A stretch of DNA of 64,000 nucleotides from Paraglaciecola sp030730205 (GCF_052119645.1 NZ_JBGQOM010000002.1:496001-560000); one strand, 5' to 3'. Numbered from the stretch's first letter, positions 35,951-45,327 are shown. Notes: generated by a model not told the origin, from the sequence alone. Numbers and translations are program-made.

Positions 35951-36958
35951 GGCACTGAGCGATTCTAACGACCACCTTGGCTGCGCTTTAGTTGCTAAGC
36001 CTTCTACTTCTCCAGCCTTCAAACGTTGCATCCCCGCATAAGCAATCATGGCTCCGTTATCAGTACAAAATTCCATTCGCGGATAAAATACCTCACCTTT
36101 CATCTTTCCCATCATATCTTGCAATGCGCTGCGCAATTGGCGATTGGCGCTGACCCCACCAGCGATCACTAGACGTTTTAACCCCGTTTGTTTAAGTGCT
36201 CGTCGGCATTTGATAATGAGCGTATCGACCACTGCTTCTTGAAACGCATAGGCAATGTTTGCACGAGTTTGGGGGTCATCATTAGCAGCTCTGATTGTAT
36301 TTGCCGCAAAGGTTTTTAAGCCACTAAAGCTAAAATCCAAACCCGGACGATCGGTCATTGGTCGAGGAAAACTATAATGGCCTGGCTCACCGCTATCAGC
36401 GAGTTTCGCTAATAAGGGACCACCAGGATAATCAAGGCCAAGTAACTTAGCGGTTTTATCAAAAGCTTCACCGGCGGCATCATCAACTGACTCGCCCAAA
36501 ATTTGATACTGGCCAATCCCCTGCACATTCACAAGCATGGAGTGACCGCCAGAAACCAACAATGCAACAAATGGAAATTCAGGGGCTGGGTCGTCTAACA
36601 TGGGCGCAAGCAAATGCCCTTCCATGTGATGCACCCCCACAGCAGGCACGCCCCAAGCGTAAGCTAAGCTGCGCGCAACTGAAGAACCAACAAGCAATGC
36701 CCCGACTAAGCCTGGCCCTTTGGTAAAGGCCACACCATCAATATCATCAGGCTGGCAGTTAGCGTCTAGCATAGCTTTGTTTATTAGAGGCAATAACTTT
36801 CTAACATGGTCGCGAGAGGCCAGTTCAGGTACGACACCACCATAGTCAGCATGGAGCTTAACTTGGCTATACAATTCGTGGGCAAGTAGACCTAATTTGT
36901 CATCATAGACAGCCACCCCCGTTTCATCACATGAGGTCTCTATACCCAAAATTCGCAT
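35945..36958 (-). CDS. tsaD: tRNA t6A37 threonylcarbamoyltransferase TsaD
   Basis: A 337-residue protein of the ASKHA fold. It starts 'MRILGIETSCDETGVAVYD' and has the metal-binding pair H111 and H115 in 'VHHMEGHLLAPM', as in E. coli. Later blocks are 'FVALLVSGGHSMLV', 'LDFSFSGLKTFAANT' and 'AGGVSANRQLR' plus 'CTDNGAMIAYAG'. With TsaB and TsaE it transfers threonylcarbamoyl to A37 of ANN-decoding tRNAs. It is divergent from rpsU, the conserved gammaproteobacterial arrangement. Confidence 0.98.
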   Translation of the reverse strand: MRILGIETSCDETGVAVYDDKLGLLAHELYSQVKLHADYGGVVPELASRDHVRKLLPLINKAMLDANCQPDDIDGVAFTKGPGLVGALLVGSSVARSLAYAWGVPAVGVHHMEGHLLAPMLDDPAPEFPFVALLVSGGHSMLVNVQGIGQYQILGESVDDAAGEAFDKTAKLLGLDYPGGPLLAKLADSGEPGHYSFPRPMTDRPGLDFSFSGLKTFAANTIRAANDDPQTRANIAYAFQEAVVDTLIIKCRRALKQTGLKRLVIAGGVSANRQLRSALQDMMGKMKGEVFYPRMEFCTDNGAMIAYAGMQRLKAGEVEGLATKAQPRWSLESLSAL

Positions 36959-37068
36959 TTATATTCCCACTGACTTAAATATTTGGGCTGCATTGTACTG
37001 ATTTGCCTTGAATCCACCAAATTTTACTTAATTTCTTGCTGCTTATTGAATATTTAAGCTATCAAGCC

Positions 37069-37097
37069 TTTACATCACTGGCGGATATGATTAGAAT
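37069..37097 (+). promoter_or_regulatory. Sigma-70 promoter of rpsU-dnaG-rpoD
   Basis: TTTACA (37069-37074) and TAGAAT (37092-37097) are separated by exactly 17 bp; each differs from consensus by one base. It lies 75 bp before the rpsU ATG. Confidence 0.7.
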
Positions 37098-37171
37098 TCC
37101 GCACCATTTTTAACCGCGCTGGCTAACTTTTGAGCTGGCAAATCAAGTTTTTATTTTGAGGTGAGATTTTA

Positions 37172-37387
37172 ATGCCAATCGTTAAAGTTAGAGAGAACGA
37201 ACCTTTTGATGTAGCGTTGCGTCGTTTTAAACGTTCATGTGAAAAAGCAGGTGTACTTTCTGAAGTCCGTCGTCGTGAATTTTTTGAAAAGCCTACTTGG
37301 GAACGTAAACGTAAAAAAGCAGCTGCTAAAAAGCGTTTATTGAAAAAGTTGTCTCGCGAAAACGCACGTCGCATAAGATTATACTAA
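37172..37387 (+). CDS. rpsU: Ribosomal protein S21
   Basis: A 71-residue very basic protein matching S21: 'MPIVKVRENEPFDVALRRFKR', 'KAGVLSEVRRREF', 'KPTWERKRKKAAA' and C-terminal 'RENARRIRLY'. It is a 30S subunit protein needed for initiation on natural mRNAs. GAGGTGAG lies before the ATG. It is the first gene of the macromolecular-synthesis cluster, with a sigma-70 promoter upstream and a hairpin downstream. Confidence 0.98.
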   Translation: MPIVKVRENEPFDVALRRFKRSCEKAGVLSEVRRREFFEKPTWERKRKKAAAKKRLLKKLSRENARRIRLY

Positions 37388-37397
37388 TCTCGCCCTT

Positions 37398-37419
37398 GGC
37401 GCGTTATTTATAACGCGCC
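37398..37419 (+). terminator. GC-rich hairpin between rpsU and yqeY
   Basis: A 10-bp perfect stem (GGCGCGTTAT with ATAACGCGCC) and a very small loop, 10 bp after rpsU. No T-run follows, so it is probably a partial terminator or processing site that makes more S21 than primase, as described for the E. coli operon. Confidence 0.55.
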
Positions 37420-37450
37420 CTGTGATGTAAGATTTGCTTTGAGTCATACC

Positions 37451-37897
37451 ATGTCTTTGTTAAATACAATAAAAGAAGCACAGAAAGATGCAATGCGCGC
37501 TAAGGACAAAATTCGTCTTGGCACTATTCGTATGCTACTTGCTGGTGTTAAGCAACGTGAAGTTGATGAGCGTATTGAGCTAAACGATACCGACGTATTG
37601 GCTTTGTTAACCAAAATGGTTAAACAAAGAAAAGATGCGGCGGCTCAGTTTGAACAAGCCAATCGTCAAGACTTAGTTGACGTTGAATTAGCTGAAATTG
37701 AAATCTTACAAGACTTTTTGCCCCAAGCACTAACTGAAGATGAGTTATCCTCTCTAGTTGCGCAAGCCATAGCAGAAACCAATCCTTCCAACATGCAAGA
37801 CATGGGGAAAGTGATGGCTTGGTTAAAACCCAAGGTTCAAGGCCGAGCTGATATGGGTCAGGTAAGTAGTAAGATTAAAGCAGCACTCAACGCTTAA
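37451..37897 (+). CDS. yqeY: GatB/YqeY-domain protein
   Basis: A 148-residue protein. The ATG at 37451 (MSLLNTIKEAQKDAMRAKD) is preferred over a TTG four codons earlier. The YqeY family pattern is clear: 'LGTIRMLLAGVKQREVDERI', 'LTKMVKQRKDAAAQFEQANR', 'EIEILQDFLPQALTEDEL' and 'MGKVMAWLKPKVQGRADMG'. The fold matches the C-terminal tRNA-binding domain of GatB, but the protein has no amidotransferase domain; its role is unsettled. Its place between rpsU and dnaG is normal in gammaproteobacteria. Confidence 0.95.
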   Translation: MSLLNTIKEAQKDAMRAKDKIRLGTIRMLLAGVKQREVDERIELNDTDVLALLTKMVKQRKDAAAQFEQANRQDLVDVELAEIEILQDFLPQALTEDELSSLVAQAIAETNPSNMQDMGKVMAWLKPKVQGRADMGQVSSKIKAALNA

Positions 37898-38037
37898 TTG
37901 TTATACTCAGATTTAAAGCAATAGACCGCATAGATGACCTAATCGTTATTTTGCGGTTTGTTTGTTTTTAACTTAAGCAAAACCTACCTCGCTTATGGCA
38001 TCATAAGCTTCGTGTTAAAGTAACAAAGAGTAGTTAA

Positions 38038-39804
38038 ATGGCTGGCCGTATTCCGCGCGAATTTATCGATGACATTATCGCCCGTACTGATATTGTCGAA
38101 TTGATAGACAGCCGCGTTCGCTTAAAAAAAGCCGGACGAAACTATCAAGCGTGTTGCCCCTTTCATAATGAAAAAAGTCCTTCGTTTACGGTAAGCCAAG
38201 ATAAACAGTTTTATCATTGTTTCGGCTGTGGTGCCCATGGCAATGTCATATCTTTTTTGATGGAACATGACAGATTAGAGTTTCCTGAAGCAGTAGAAGA
38301 GTTAGCCCAATACCATAGTATTGAAGTGCCTAGAGAAGAAGGTGGCGCTCCTGCCCCCTCTGCTCAGCAAAAACAGCAGATCCAAGACGACTATGAGTTA
38401 ATGGAAAAAGCAGCCAAGTTTTTTGCTCAGCAATTGAAAGTACATACGGAAAAAGACAAACCTATCAATTATTTGAAGGGCCGAGGCTTAAGCGGTGACA
38501 TCGTCAAAGCCTATGGAATAGGGTACGCACCACCTGAGTGGGATAGTGTACTGCGCGCCTTTGGTTCAACGCCGCAGGCGACACAGCAATTATTAGATTT
38601 GAAACTGATTACCGAAAATGATAATCGTCGACGTTTCGATTTTTTTCGTGATCGTATTATGTTTCCCATTCGCGACAAACGTGGACGTGTTATCGGTTTT
38701 GGTGGTCGAGTCCTAGAAGACGGTGGGCCTAAATATTTAAACTCACCAGAAACCCGTATTTTTCATAAAGGTCATGAATTATATGGCTTTTATCAAGCCA
38801 AGCAGGCCCATCGTAACTTAAGCCGAGTAATGATAGTCGAAGGTTACATGGATGTAGTAGCCCTCGCTCAATTCGGCATTGATTACGCAGTTGCGTCATT
38901 AGGAACAGCAACCACCGCTGAACACATCCAAATGCTTTTTCGGGCAACATCAGAAATTATATGCTGTTTCGATGGTGACCGGGCAGGTCGCGAAGCCGCC
39001 TGGCGCGCGCTCGAAAACGCTCTACCCTATTTAAAAGATGGGGTAGAAATGAAGTTTTTATTTTTACCTGATGGCGAAGATCCAGACACCTTGGTTCGTC
39101 AAATTGGTAAAGAGGCATTTGAAGATAAAATGCAACAAGAGGCCATGCCCTTGTCACGCTTCTTTTTTGATAATTTATTGCAGCGCCATCATGTAAGTAG
39201 CGCAGAAGGAAAAGCAGCACTAAAAGCCCAAGCTATGCCACTGATAGAGCAAATAGTGGGTGAAAATCAGCGGGTTATCCTGACCAATGATCTGAGTGCG
39301 CATATGGGCGAACAAAATCGTCATAAGTTGGAGCGCGATATCGCTAAGGCGAACGCCCACACTGGGGTGAGAAAAGTTGATTTTTCTACTCCCAATAAAA
39401 GCAGTATGTCGCCTATTCGAATGATGATCCGACTACTATTGGATAATCCAGCCATCGCATCTGAATGTGCAGACGCCGATCCACGTCTACTTGCTGGGGC
39501 ACAGATAGCAGGAATTGATTTATTAAATGAAGTTTTTTCTTTTTGCCAAAGTCGGCCGCAAGCGAATACTGCCAGTGTTTTAGAACAATTTCGTCATCAC
39601 CCACAAGTGAATCATTTAGCAAAATTATTGAATACTGAATATACGGAACAAAGTCCTTTAAAAGTGTTCCAAGATAGCTTTAGTAAGTTATTAGAGTGGC
39701 ATTTACAGAGCCGCATGGACGAATTAATGTCGAAGGCTCGTTTAAGAAAACTGAGCACAGAAGAAAAACAAGAGCTAAACCTACTTGTAAAAGAACAAAA
39801 ATAG
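38038..39804 (+). CDS. dnaG: DNA primase DnaG
   Basis: A 588-residue primase. The N-terminal zinc-binding domain has C40, H43, C61 and C64 ('CCPFHNEKSPSF', 'YHCFGCGAHGN'). The central RNA-polymerase/TOPRIM domain has 'MIVEGYMDVVALAQ', 'ASLGTATTAEH' and 'CFDGDRAGREAAWRAL', the acidic catalytic set. A C-terminal helicase-binding domain begins at about residue 440. It makes RNA primers for replication and interacts with DnaB. The length is normal. It is the third gene of the cluster. Confidence 0.98.
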   Translation: MAGRIPREFIDDIIARTDIVELIDSRVRLKKAGRNYQACCPFHNEKSPSFTVSQDKQFYHCFGCGAHGNVISFLMEHDRLEFPEAVEELAQYHSIEVPREEGGAPAPSAQQKQQIQDDYELMEKAAKFFAQQLKVHTEKDKPINYLKGRGLSGDIVKAYGIGYAPPEWDSVLRAFGSTPQATQQLLDLKLITENDNRRRFDFFRDRIMFPIRDKRGRVIGFGGRVLEDGGPKYLNSPETRIFHKGHELYGFYQAKQAHRNLSRVMIVEGYMDVVALAQFGIDYAVASLGTATTAEHIQMLFRATSEIICCFDGDRAGREAAWRALENALPYLKDGVEMKFLFLPDGEDPDTLVRQIGKEAFEDKMQQEAMPLSRFFFDNLLQRHHVSSAEGKAALKAQAMPLIEQIVGENQRVILTNDLSAHMGEQNRHKLERDIAKANAHTGVRKVDFSTPNKSSMSPIRMMIRLLLDNPAIASECADADPRLLAGAQIAGIDLLNEVFSFCQSRPQANTASVLEQFRHHPQVNHLAKLLNTEYTEQSPLKVFQDSFSKLLEWHLQSRMDELMSKARLRKLSTEEKQELNLLVKEQK

Positions 39805-39892
39805 CCCAACATCTAGCAGTAGAGAGGCGAAGTCTGCTATACTGGCTAATTCGCTAACGCCCTAAAGCAAATGCAAATCGGCTAATTTACTG

Positions 39893-39925
39893 GTACCAAA
39901 TCAATGTTCACGATTGATTTGGTAC
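39893..39925 (+). other. 13-bp stem-loop in the dnaG-rpoD intergenic region
   Basis: A perfect 13-bp inverted repeat (39893-39905 with 39913-39925) and a 7-nt loop, ending 31 bp before the rpoD ATG and followed by ATTTT. The position corresponds to the region of the E. coli operon where RNase E processing separates dnaG and rpoD messages. Its role here is inferred. Confidence 0.55.
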
Positions 39926-39956
39926 ATTTTCAACCAATTCAAAAAGTGTAAGGTAT

Positions 39957-41798
39957 ATGGTGCAAAGCAAGCAGTCGCAGATAAAACTCCTCATTGCTAA
40001 AGGTAAAGAACAAGGCTATTTGACTTTTGCGGAGGTTAACGATCACCTTCCTCAAGATATAGTCGATTCAGACCAAATAGAAGATATTATACGCATGATA
40101 AATGACATGGGTATCAAGGTCTTCGAAAGTGCTCCTGATGCCGATGAGCTATTAATGCAAGAGAGTGACACGGACGAGGAAGTGGCCGAAGCAGCCGCCC
40201 AAGCCCTTGCCACAGTTGAAAGTGAAATAGGCCGAACAACTGACCCCGTACGTATGTATATGCGTGAAATGGGTACAGTTGAACTGTTGACTCGTGAAGG
40301 CGAGATTGTTATCGCTAAACGAATCGAAGAAGGTATTAATCAGGTTCAGTGTTCTGTTGCTGAATACCCTGAAGCGATTACCTATTTACTTGATCAGTGG
40401 GATCAATTCGAAGCTGAAGAAATTCGTTTAAGCGACATCATTATCGGATTTGTTGACCCAAATGAACAAGATATTGCTCCTACTGCTACCCATATCGGTT
40501 CTGAATTGTCTGAAAAAGAATTAGATGATGAAGATGATGACGGTGATGATGATGATGATTCTGACTCTGACGAAGAAGAAGATACCGGTCCAGATCCTGA
40601 ACTAGCTCGTGAAAAATTTACCGCTTTACGCATCCAATACGAGAAAACTCGTGATGTGATTGCTAAGAAAGGCCGTTCACACAAAGATGCTCGTGCACAG
40701 ATTTTTGATTTAAGTGAAATATTTAAAGAATTTAGATTAACGCCTAAGCAATTTGATCGCATGGTTAAAAACATGCGCAGCATGATGGACCGTGTCCGCG
40801 TACAAGAACGTATTGTGATGAAGCACTGTGTTATCAGCGCTAAAATGCCTAAGAAAGACTTTATTAAAGCCTTTGCTGGTAATGAAACAAGCACAAAGTG
40901 GTTGTTCAAAATTTTAGATTCTGATTTACCTTACGCCGCAGAAATGCGTGTTCATCAAGAAGAATTAGAACGTAGCGTCAGTAAAATGAACCAAGTCGAA
41001 GAAGAAACTGGTTTATGTATTGCTGATATTAAAGACATCAACAGACGTATGTCGATCGGTGAAGCGAAAGCCCGCCGCGCTAAAAAAGAAATGGTTGAAG
41101 CTAACCTACGTTTGGTTATTTCAATCGCTAAAAAATACACCAACCGAGGGTTACAATTCTTGGATCTGATCCAAGAAGGTAATATCGGTCTGATGAAAGC
41201 CGTTGATAAATTTGAATATCGCCGTGGTTATAAGTTTTCAACTTATGCAACGTGGTGGATACGTCAAGCAATCACCCGTTCAATTGCCGACCAAGCACGT
41301 ACTATCCGTATTCCTGTGCATATGATTGAAACGATTAACAAACTTAATCGCATCAGTCGTCAAATGTTGCAAGAGATGGGCCGCGAGCCAACCCCTGAAG
41401 AATTGTCAGAACGCATGATGATGCCAGAAGACAAAATTCGTAAAGTGTTGAAAATCGCCAAAGAGCCGATCTCAATGGAAACTCCTATCGGTGATGATGA
41501 AGATTCACATTTAGGTGACTTTATTGAAGACAGCACTATCATTCAGCCCCTTGATTCTGCAACAGGCGGCAGTTTGAAAGATGCGACTCAAGAAGTGTTA
41601 GCTGGTTTAACGGCCCGCGAAGCTAAAGTGTTGAGGATGCGTTTTGGTATCGACATGAACACTGATCATACTTTGGAAGAAGTGGGTAAGCAGTTTGATG
41701 TTACACGTGAGCGTATTCGTCAAATCGAAGCTAAAGCCTTGCGTAAATTGCGTCATCCAAGTCGTTCAGAGCAATTAAAAAGCTTCTTAGACGAATAG
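39957..41798 (+). CDS. rpoD: RNA polymerase sigma factor RpoD (sigma-70)
   Basis: A 613-residue primary sigma factor. Region 1.1 covers about residues 1-80 and region 1.2 has 'DPVRMYMREMGTVELLTREGE'. A non-conserved region includes a very acidic run at about 187-209. Region 2 has 'EANLRLVISIAKKYTNRGLQF' and the -10-binding 'YKFSTYATWWIRQAITRSIAD'; region 3 has 'HMIETINKLNR', and region 4 has 'DHTLEEVGKQFDVTRERIRQ' for the -35 box. It directs housekeeping transcription. The length is as in E. coli. AAGG lies before the ATG. Confidence 0.99.
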   Translation: MVQSKQSQIKLLIAKGKEQGYLTFAEVNDHLPQDIVDSDQIEDIIRMINDMGIKVFESAPDADELLMQESDTDEEVAEAAAQALATVESEIGRTTDPVRMYMREMGTVELLTREGEIVIAKRIEEGINQVQCSVAEYPEAITYLLDQWDQFEAEEIRLSDIIIGFVDPNEQDIAPTATHIGSELSEKELDDEDDDGDDDDDSDSDEEEDTGPDPELAREKFTALRIQYEKTRDVIAKKGRSHKDARAQIFDLSEIFKEFRLTPKQFDRMVKNMRSMMDRVRVQERIVMKHCVISAKMPKKDFIKAFAGNETSTKWLFKILDSDLPYAAEMRVHQEELERSVSKMNQVEEETGLCIADIKDINRRMSIGEAKARRAKKEMVEANLRLVISIAKKYTNRGLQFLDLIQEGNIGLMKAVDKFEYRRGYKFSTYATWWIRQAITRSIADQARTIRIPVHMIETINKLNRISRQMLQEMGREPTPEELSERMMMPEDKIRKVLKIAKEPISMETPIGDDEDSHLGDFIEDSTIIQPLDSATGGSLKDATQEVLAGLTAREAKVLRMRFGIDMNTDHTLEEVGKQFDVTRERIRQIEAKALRKLRHPSRSEQLKSFLDE

Positions 41799-41818
41799 AG
41801 TCTGGTAAAACAACAAAC

Positions 41819-41846
41819 AGCCCCGCACTTTGCGGGGCTTTTTTTT
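41819..41846 (+). terminator. Terminator after rpoD
   Basis: A 9-bp GC-rich stem (41819-41827 with 41831-41839) and eight T residues, 20 bp past rpoD. A textbook rho-independent terminator that closes the cluster. Confidence 0.93.
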
Positions 41847-41894
41847 GCATTCATTTTAACGGATTGCTAAGGTGGAAAGAAAAATGTACTGATT

Positions 41895-43466
41895 ATGAAC
41901 TACGTAGACTACCTGATCGTTTTTACTTATCTCGTCGGCTTATTAGTGCTTGGTTTTGTGTTGCGCAACCAACAAAATAAAGATGACTACTTTTTAGCCG
42001 GTAGGACCTTAGGTTGGAAGCCCCTGACCTTATCTATCATGGCAACCCAACTTTCGGCGGTCAGTTTCATCTCAGCCCCAGCTTTTGTTGGTTTGCGAGA
42101 AGGAGGCGGCTTAATTTGGCTTTCCTATGAATTGGCCGTGCCCTTCGCCATGTTATTGCTGTTATGGCTGGTGCTACCTACACTCCATAGTAGCGGTGTT
42201 ATCAGTGTGTATGACTTTCTAGAACGCCGTTTCGACCGTTCTTCACGATTACTGATTAGCTTGGTTTTTCAAATAAGTCGGTCATTTGCCACCGCCATAA
42301 TGATTTACGCAATCTCCATTATTTTACAAAGCACCATCGGCCTCGCGTTTTGGCAAAGCGTATTGTGTATTGGCATTATTACGCTTATTTATTCCTTACA
42401 GGGAGGGATGAAAGCAGTAGTGTATGGTGATGCGATACAAATGATATTTATTATCTTAGGTGCCCTCACCTGCCTCGGTTTTGGGCTTTATCATATTGGT
42501 GGTTGGAACCAATTCGTTGCGCTAGTAGAACCAAGCAGATTACAAACTTTAAACATCGATACTGCGGGTTTTAATGGGTCAGACTTCGGTTTATTACCGA
42601 TGCTCTTTGGCGGTTTTATTTTGTATGCCTCGTATTATGGCTGCGATCAGTCTGAAGCGCAGCGCTCGTTGGCAGCAAAAAATCCAGTTGAACTGAAAAA
42701 GATGATTATGACGGCGAGTTTTTTACGCTTTCCAATCACTTTAATCTATTGTTTTGCTGGATTGGTAATAGGCACCTTGGCCTCAACTCAAGCTGATTTT
42801 TTAGCCAAAATTCCACAGCAACATCCTGACTGGATGATGCCTATTTTTATCGTAAACTATTTACCTCATGGGATAATCGGCTTGTTATTGGTGGCAATAC
42901 TAGCGGCGGCAATGTCATCGTTAAGTTCAGCTGTGAATAGTTTGGCAGCTGTCAGTGTTGAAGATTACTGCCGCTACCGTAATAAACAGTTAAGTAATCA
43001 CCAATATTTACGTTATGCCAAGATAAGTGGCGCCTGCTGGGGCCTTGCTACATTACTGCTTTCTTTCTATGCCGGTGATATTGCACCCACTATCATTGAA
43101 GCCATAAATAAAGTCGGTTCGGTTTTTTACGGCCCCGTTTTAGCTATGTTTTTACTGGCTATTTTGACTAAGAAGCTTTCAGCTCGCCATGTAAATACAG
43201 GCTTATTAGTAGGCGTTCTAAGCAATATCGCCCTATGGCTATTAGTCAAAGAGTTATTCTGGTTTTGGTGGAACGTTGTAGGTTTTGTATTTACAGTAAG
43301 CGTAAGCTACTGCGCGTATTTCCTTAGGCCTCAACAACCTGGAACCCTAAAAGTACAGCGTCATCCAAGCGTGTTAAACAAACGCGATGTATGCTTTATG
43401 CTACTTTGGTTCGCTATCATAATGGTGGCGTGCTACGTGATTCCAAACCTTATCGAACAGACTTAA
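41895..43466 (+). CDS. Sodium:solute symporter (SSS family)
   Basis: A 523-residue polytopic protein with about 13-14 membrane helices. Family features are 'DYFLAGRTLGWKPLTLSIMA', the sodium-site region 'TQLSAVSFISAPAFVG', 'YGCDQSEAQRSLAAKN' (close to the SGLT/PutP signature) and 'LAAAMSSLSSAVNSLAAVSVEDYCR'. It couples inward Na+ flow to uptake of a sugar, amino acid or organic acid; the Q-S-E-A-Q-R-S-L block is common in the sugar/sialate-type branch. The substrate cannot be fixed. It starts 97 bp after rpoD beyond a terminator. Confidence 0.9.
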   Translation: MNYVDYLIVFTYLVGLLVLGFVLRNQQNKDDYFLAGRTLGWKPLTLSIMATQLSAVSFISAPAFVGLREGGGLIWLSYELAVPFAMLLLLWLVLPTLHSSGVISVYDFLERRFDRSSRLLISLVFQISRSFATAIMIYAISIILQSTIGLAFWQSVLCIGIITLIYSLQGGMKAVVYGDAIQMIFIILGALTCLGFGLYHIGGWNQFVALVEPSRLQTLNIDTAGFNGSDFGLLPMLFGGFILYASYYGCDQSEAQRSLAAKNPVELKKMIMTASFLRFPITLIYCFAGLVIGTLASTQADFLAKIPQQHPDWMMPIFIVNYLPHGIIGLLLVAILAAAMSSLSSAVNSLAAVSVEDYCRYRNKQLSNHQYLRYAKISGACWGLATLLLSFYAGDIAPTIIEAINKVGSVFYGPVLAMFLLAILTKKLSARHVNTGLLVGVLSNIALWLLVKELFWFWWNVVGFVFTVSVSYCAYFLRPQQPGTLKVQRHPSVLNKRDVCFMLLWFAIIMVACYVIPNLIEQT

Positions 43467-43487
43467 TCGTTGTTATTGTTGGCCAAC

Positions 43488-43643
43488 TTAGTCTTGACTC
43501 TCCTTAGACTTAGCCGTTCTATCGCCAGCGCAGCGTTTAGAACAATATTTAACATCTGGCCAATTGCGTTCCCACTTTTTACGCCATGTAAAAGGTCGAT
43601 GGCAGACTGGGCAGATTTTGCTGGGCAGTAAAGACTTTTTCAT
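43488..43643 (-). CDS. DUF2256 small zinc-ribbon-like protein
   Basis: A 51-residue basic protein. The ATG at 43643 (MKKSLLPSKICPVCHRPF) is chosen since DUF2256 proteins begin a few residues before the first Cys pair; the frame stays open upstream to 43709. Two CxxC-type knuckles are present: 'CPVC' and 'YCSKRC', with 'WRKKWERNWPDVKYC' between them, which is diagnostic of DUF2256. Zinc binding is expected. The family is often found beside photolyase/cryptochrome genes, but none is in this window. Its function is unknown. Confidence 0.82.
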   Translation of the reverse strand: MKKSLLPSKICPVCHRPFTWRKKWERNWPDVKYCSKRCAGDRTAKSKESQD

Positions 43644-43777
43644 TTGTTTTGATGTTGACCAACCTAGCTCAGCTATACGTACGCGGGTATAAATCAGATC
43701 TGTCAGCAATTAACTGCCCATTAAAGGTTGATTTAGATTAGAATCCGCCGCTTTATTTTGTTGTAAGGAAAAGCGTT

Positions 43778-45196
43778 ATGTATGCGGGCCTAGATTTTGG
43801 TACTTCTAATTGTTTAATTGGCGTTATGGAGCATGGGCAGCCAGTGCTTATTCCCTTAGAAGATGGCAAGCCCCGTTTACCTTCCTGTTTATATATCGAC
43901 AAAGATTGTTTTGCCCCTGCGACTATTTCAAATGCGCAACTTAGTAGCACAATGAAAGCGATCCAGAGTCAGCCTGCCACTGAGTTGTCCCATGAAGCAT
44001 TAATTAACCTCGCCCGCCAACAACTTCGAAAAGCCCATCGAATCAGCGCACCAGCGACGAAAAGAGCACAAAGTATTGTTGAAGCCTTAAAATCGAGTAG
44101 CGATATTTTAGTGGGAGAACATGCTGCTCAAATGCACATTCATGATCCTGAAAATGGCTTTTACATTAAGTCGCCAAAATCATTTTTAGGCGCCGACATC
44201 AATAGCGCACAACGAGGGGTTTTTACAGCTATCGTTGAAAAAATGCTGGCATTTATTAAAGAAGAAGCCGAGGCCGTTAAAGAAATTGAATTAACTCAAT
44301 TAGTCATTGGCCGCCCCGTCAATTTTCACGGACTCTTGGGTCATGATGGTAATCAACAAGCACTCAGTATTATCGATACCGCAGCAAAAAACATCGGCCT
44401 TAAGCACATCGAGTTTTTAATGGAGCCCGTGGCAGCAGCCTATGATTATGAACGTCAACTTAGCCAAGATAGACTCGTGCTTATTCTTGATTTGGGTGGT
44501 GGCACTACAGACTGCTCTATGATTAAAATTGGCCCTAGTTATCGTAAGCTGATGGATCGTCAACACTGCATTTTGAGCCACACTGGGCAACGGATTGGTG
44601 GTATTGATTTAGACAATAAACTCGCTTTAATGACACTCATGCCTCACTTTGGTAAAAATATCGTACTGAATAACGGGCTACCGGTCCCTAATCATTTATT
44701 TAAACAAGCCGTGACCTTAAATGATGTCAGTGCCCAGCAAGATTTTAATTCGAGCCGCACCACCAAAGAAATAGAACGTTATTTGACCATGACCAAAGAT
44801 CATCGTTTAAAACGATTAAAAACCTTACGAGACGAAAAATACGGTTTACGAGTCAGCCGTAGCGCCGAGCAAGCCAAAATATTACTGTCAGAGCAGCAGC
44901 ACATTGAACTGCCCTTACCCTACATTGAAGCAAACTTTGATATCACCATCAGTAGACAAGAGCTTGGCGATGCCATCGCTGATGAATTACGGAAATTCGA
45001 AACCCTGATGACCGATGCAATAACCCAAGCAGGCACACAGCCGGATGCCATTTATGTGACCGGTGGAACCGCACTTTCGCCTACAGTGCAGCAGTGGATA
45101 AACAGCGCTTTTCCTGACAGTGAAATTGTTATTGGCGATCACTTTGGTAGTGTCACCTCTGGTTTAGTCACCCAAGCGCAGCGATTGTTTGGCTAG
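43778..45196 (+). CDS. yegD: Hsp70-family chaperone-like protein YegD
   Basis: A 472-residue protein with the actin/Hsp70 ATPase fold but no C-terminal peptide-binding domain. Phosphate 1 'GLDFGTSNCLIGVM', 'EFLMEPVAAAYDYE', phosphate 2 'LVLILDLGGGTTDCSM', 'RIGGIDLDNKLALM' and adenosine 'IYVTGGTALSPTVQQWI' are visible. This matches E. coli YegD, a truncated DnaK relative of unknown client. AAGGAAAAG precedes the ATG. It converges on the alginate-lyase gene. Confidence 0.93.
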   Translation: MYAGLDFGTSNCLIGVMEHGQPVLIPLEDGKPRLPSCLYIDKDCFAPATISNAQLSSTMKAIQSQPATELSHEALINLARQQLRKAHRISAPATKRAQSIVEALKSSSDILVGEHAAQMHIHDPENGFYIKSPKSFLGADINSAQRGVFTAIVEKMLAFIKEEAEAVKEIELTQLVIGRPVNFHGLLGHDGNQQALSIIDTAAKNIGLKHIEFLMEPVAAAYDYERQLSQDRLVLILDLGGGTTDCSMIKIGPSYRKLMDRQHCILSHTGQRIGGIDLDNKLALMTLMPHFGKNIVLNNGLPVPNHLFKQAVTLNDVSAQQDFNSSRTTKEIERYLTMTKDHRLKRLKTLRDEKYGLRVSRSAEQAKILLSEQQHIELPLPYIEANFDITISRQELGDAIADELRKFETLMTDAITQAGTQPDAIYVTGGTALSPTVQQWINSAFPDSEIVIGDHFGSVTSGLVTQAQRLFG

Positions 45197-45283
45197 CTGA
45201 CTTACTAAAACTAGGAAGCTGCATGAGCTGAGTTACTGCTCGCACAGCGGGAAGTTGGGAGAACTTGAGTTGAGTCCTAACAG

Positions 45284-45305
45284 CGATTGCCAAAAATGGC
45301 AATCG
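45284..45305. terminator. Hairpin between yegD and the PL17 gene
   Basis: A 9-bp perfect stem (45284-45292 with 45297-45305) with an AAAA loop in a 131-bp convergent gap. No clear T-run follows on either strand. Confidence 0.35.
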
Positions 45306-45327
45306 TCTGAAAGTGACTAGCAAAGCG

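Noticed and set aside
40403..40909. 168-codon open frame opposite rpoD
   Set aside because: Ser-rich translation that mirrors the acidic tract of RpoD; a shadow.
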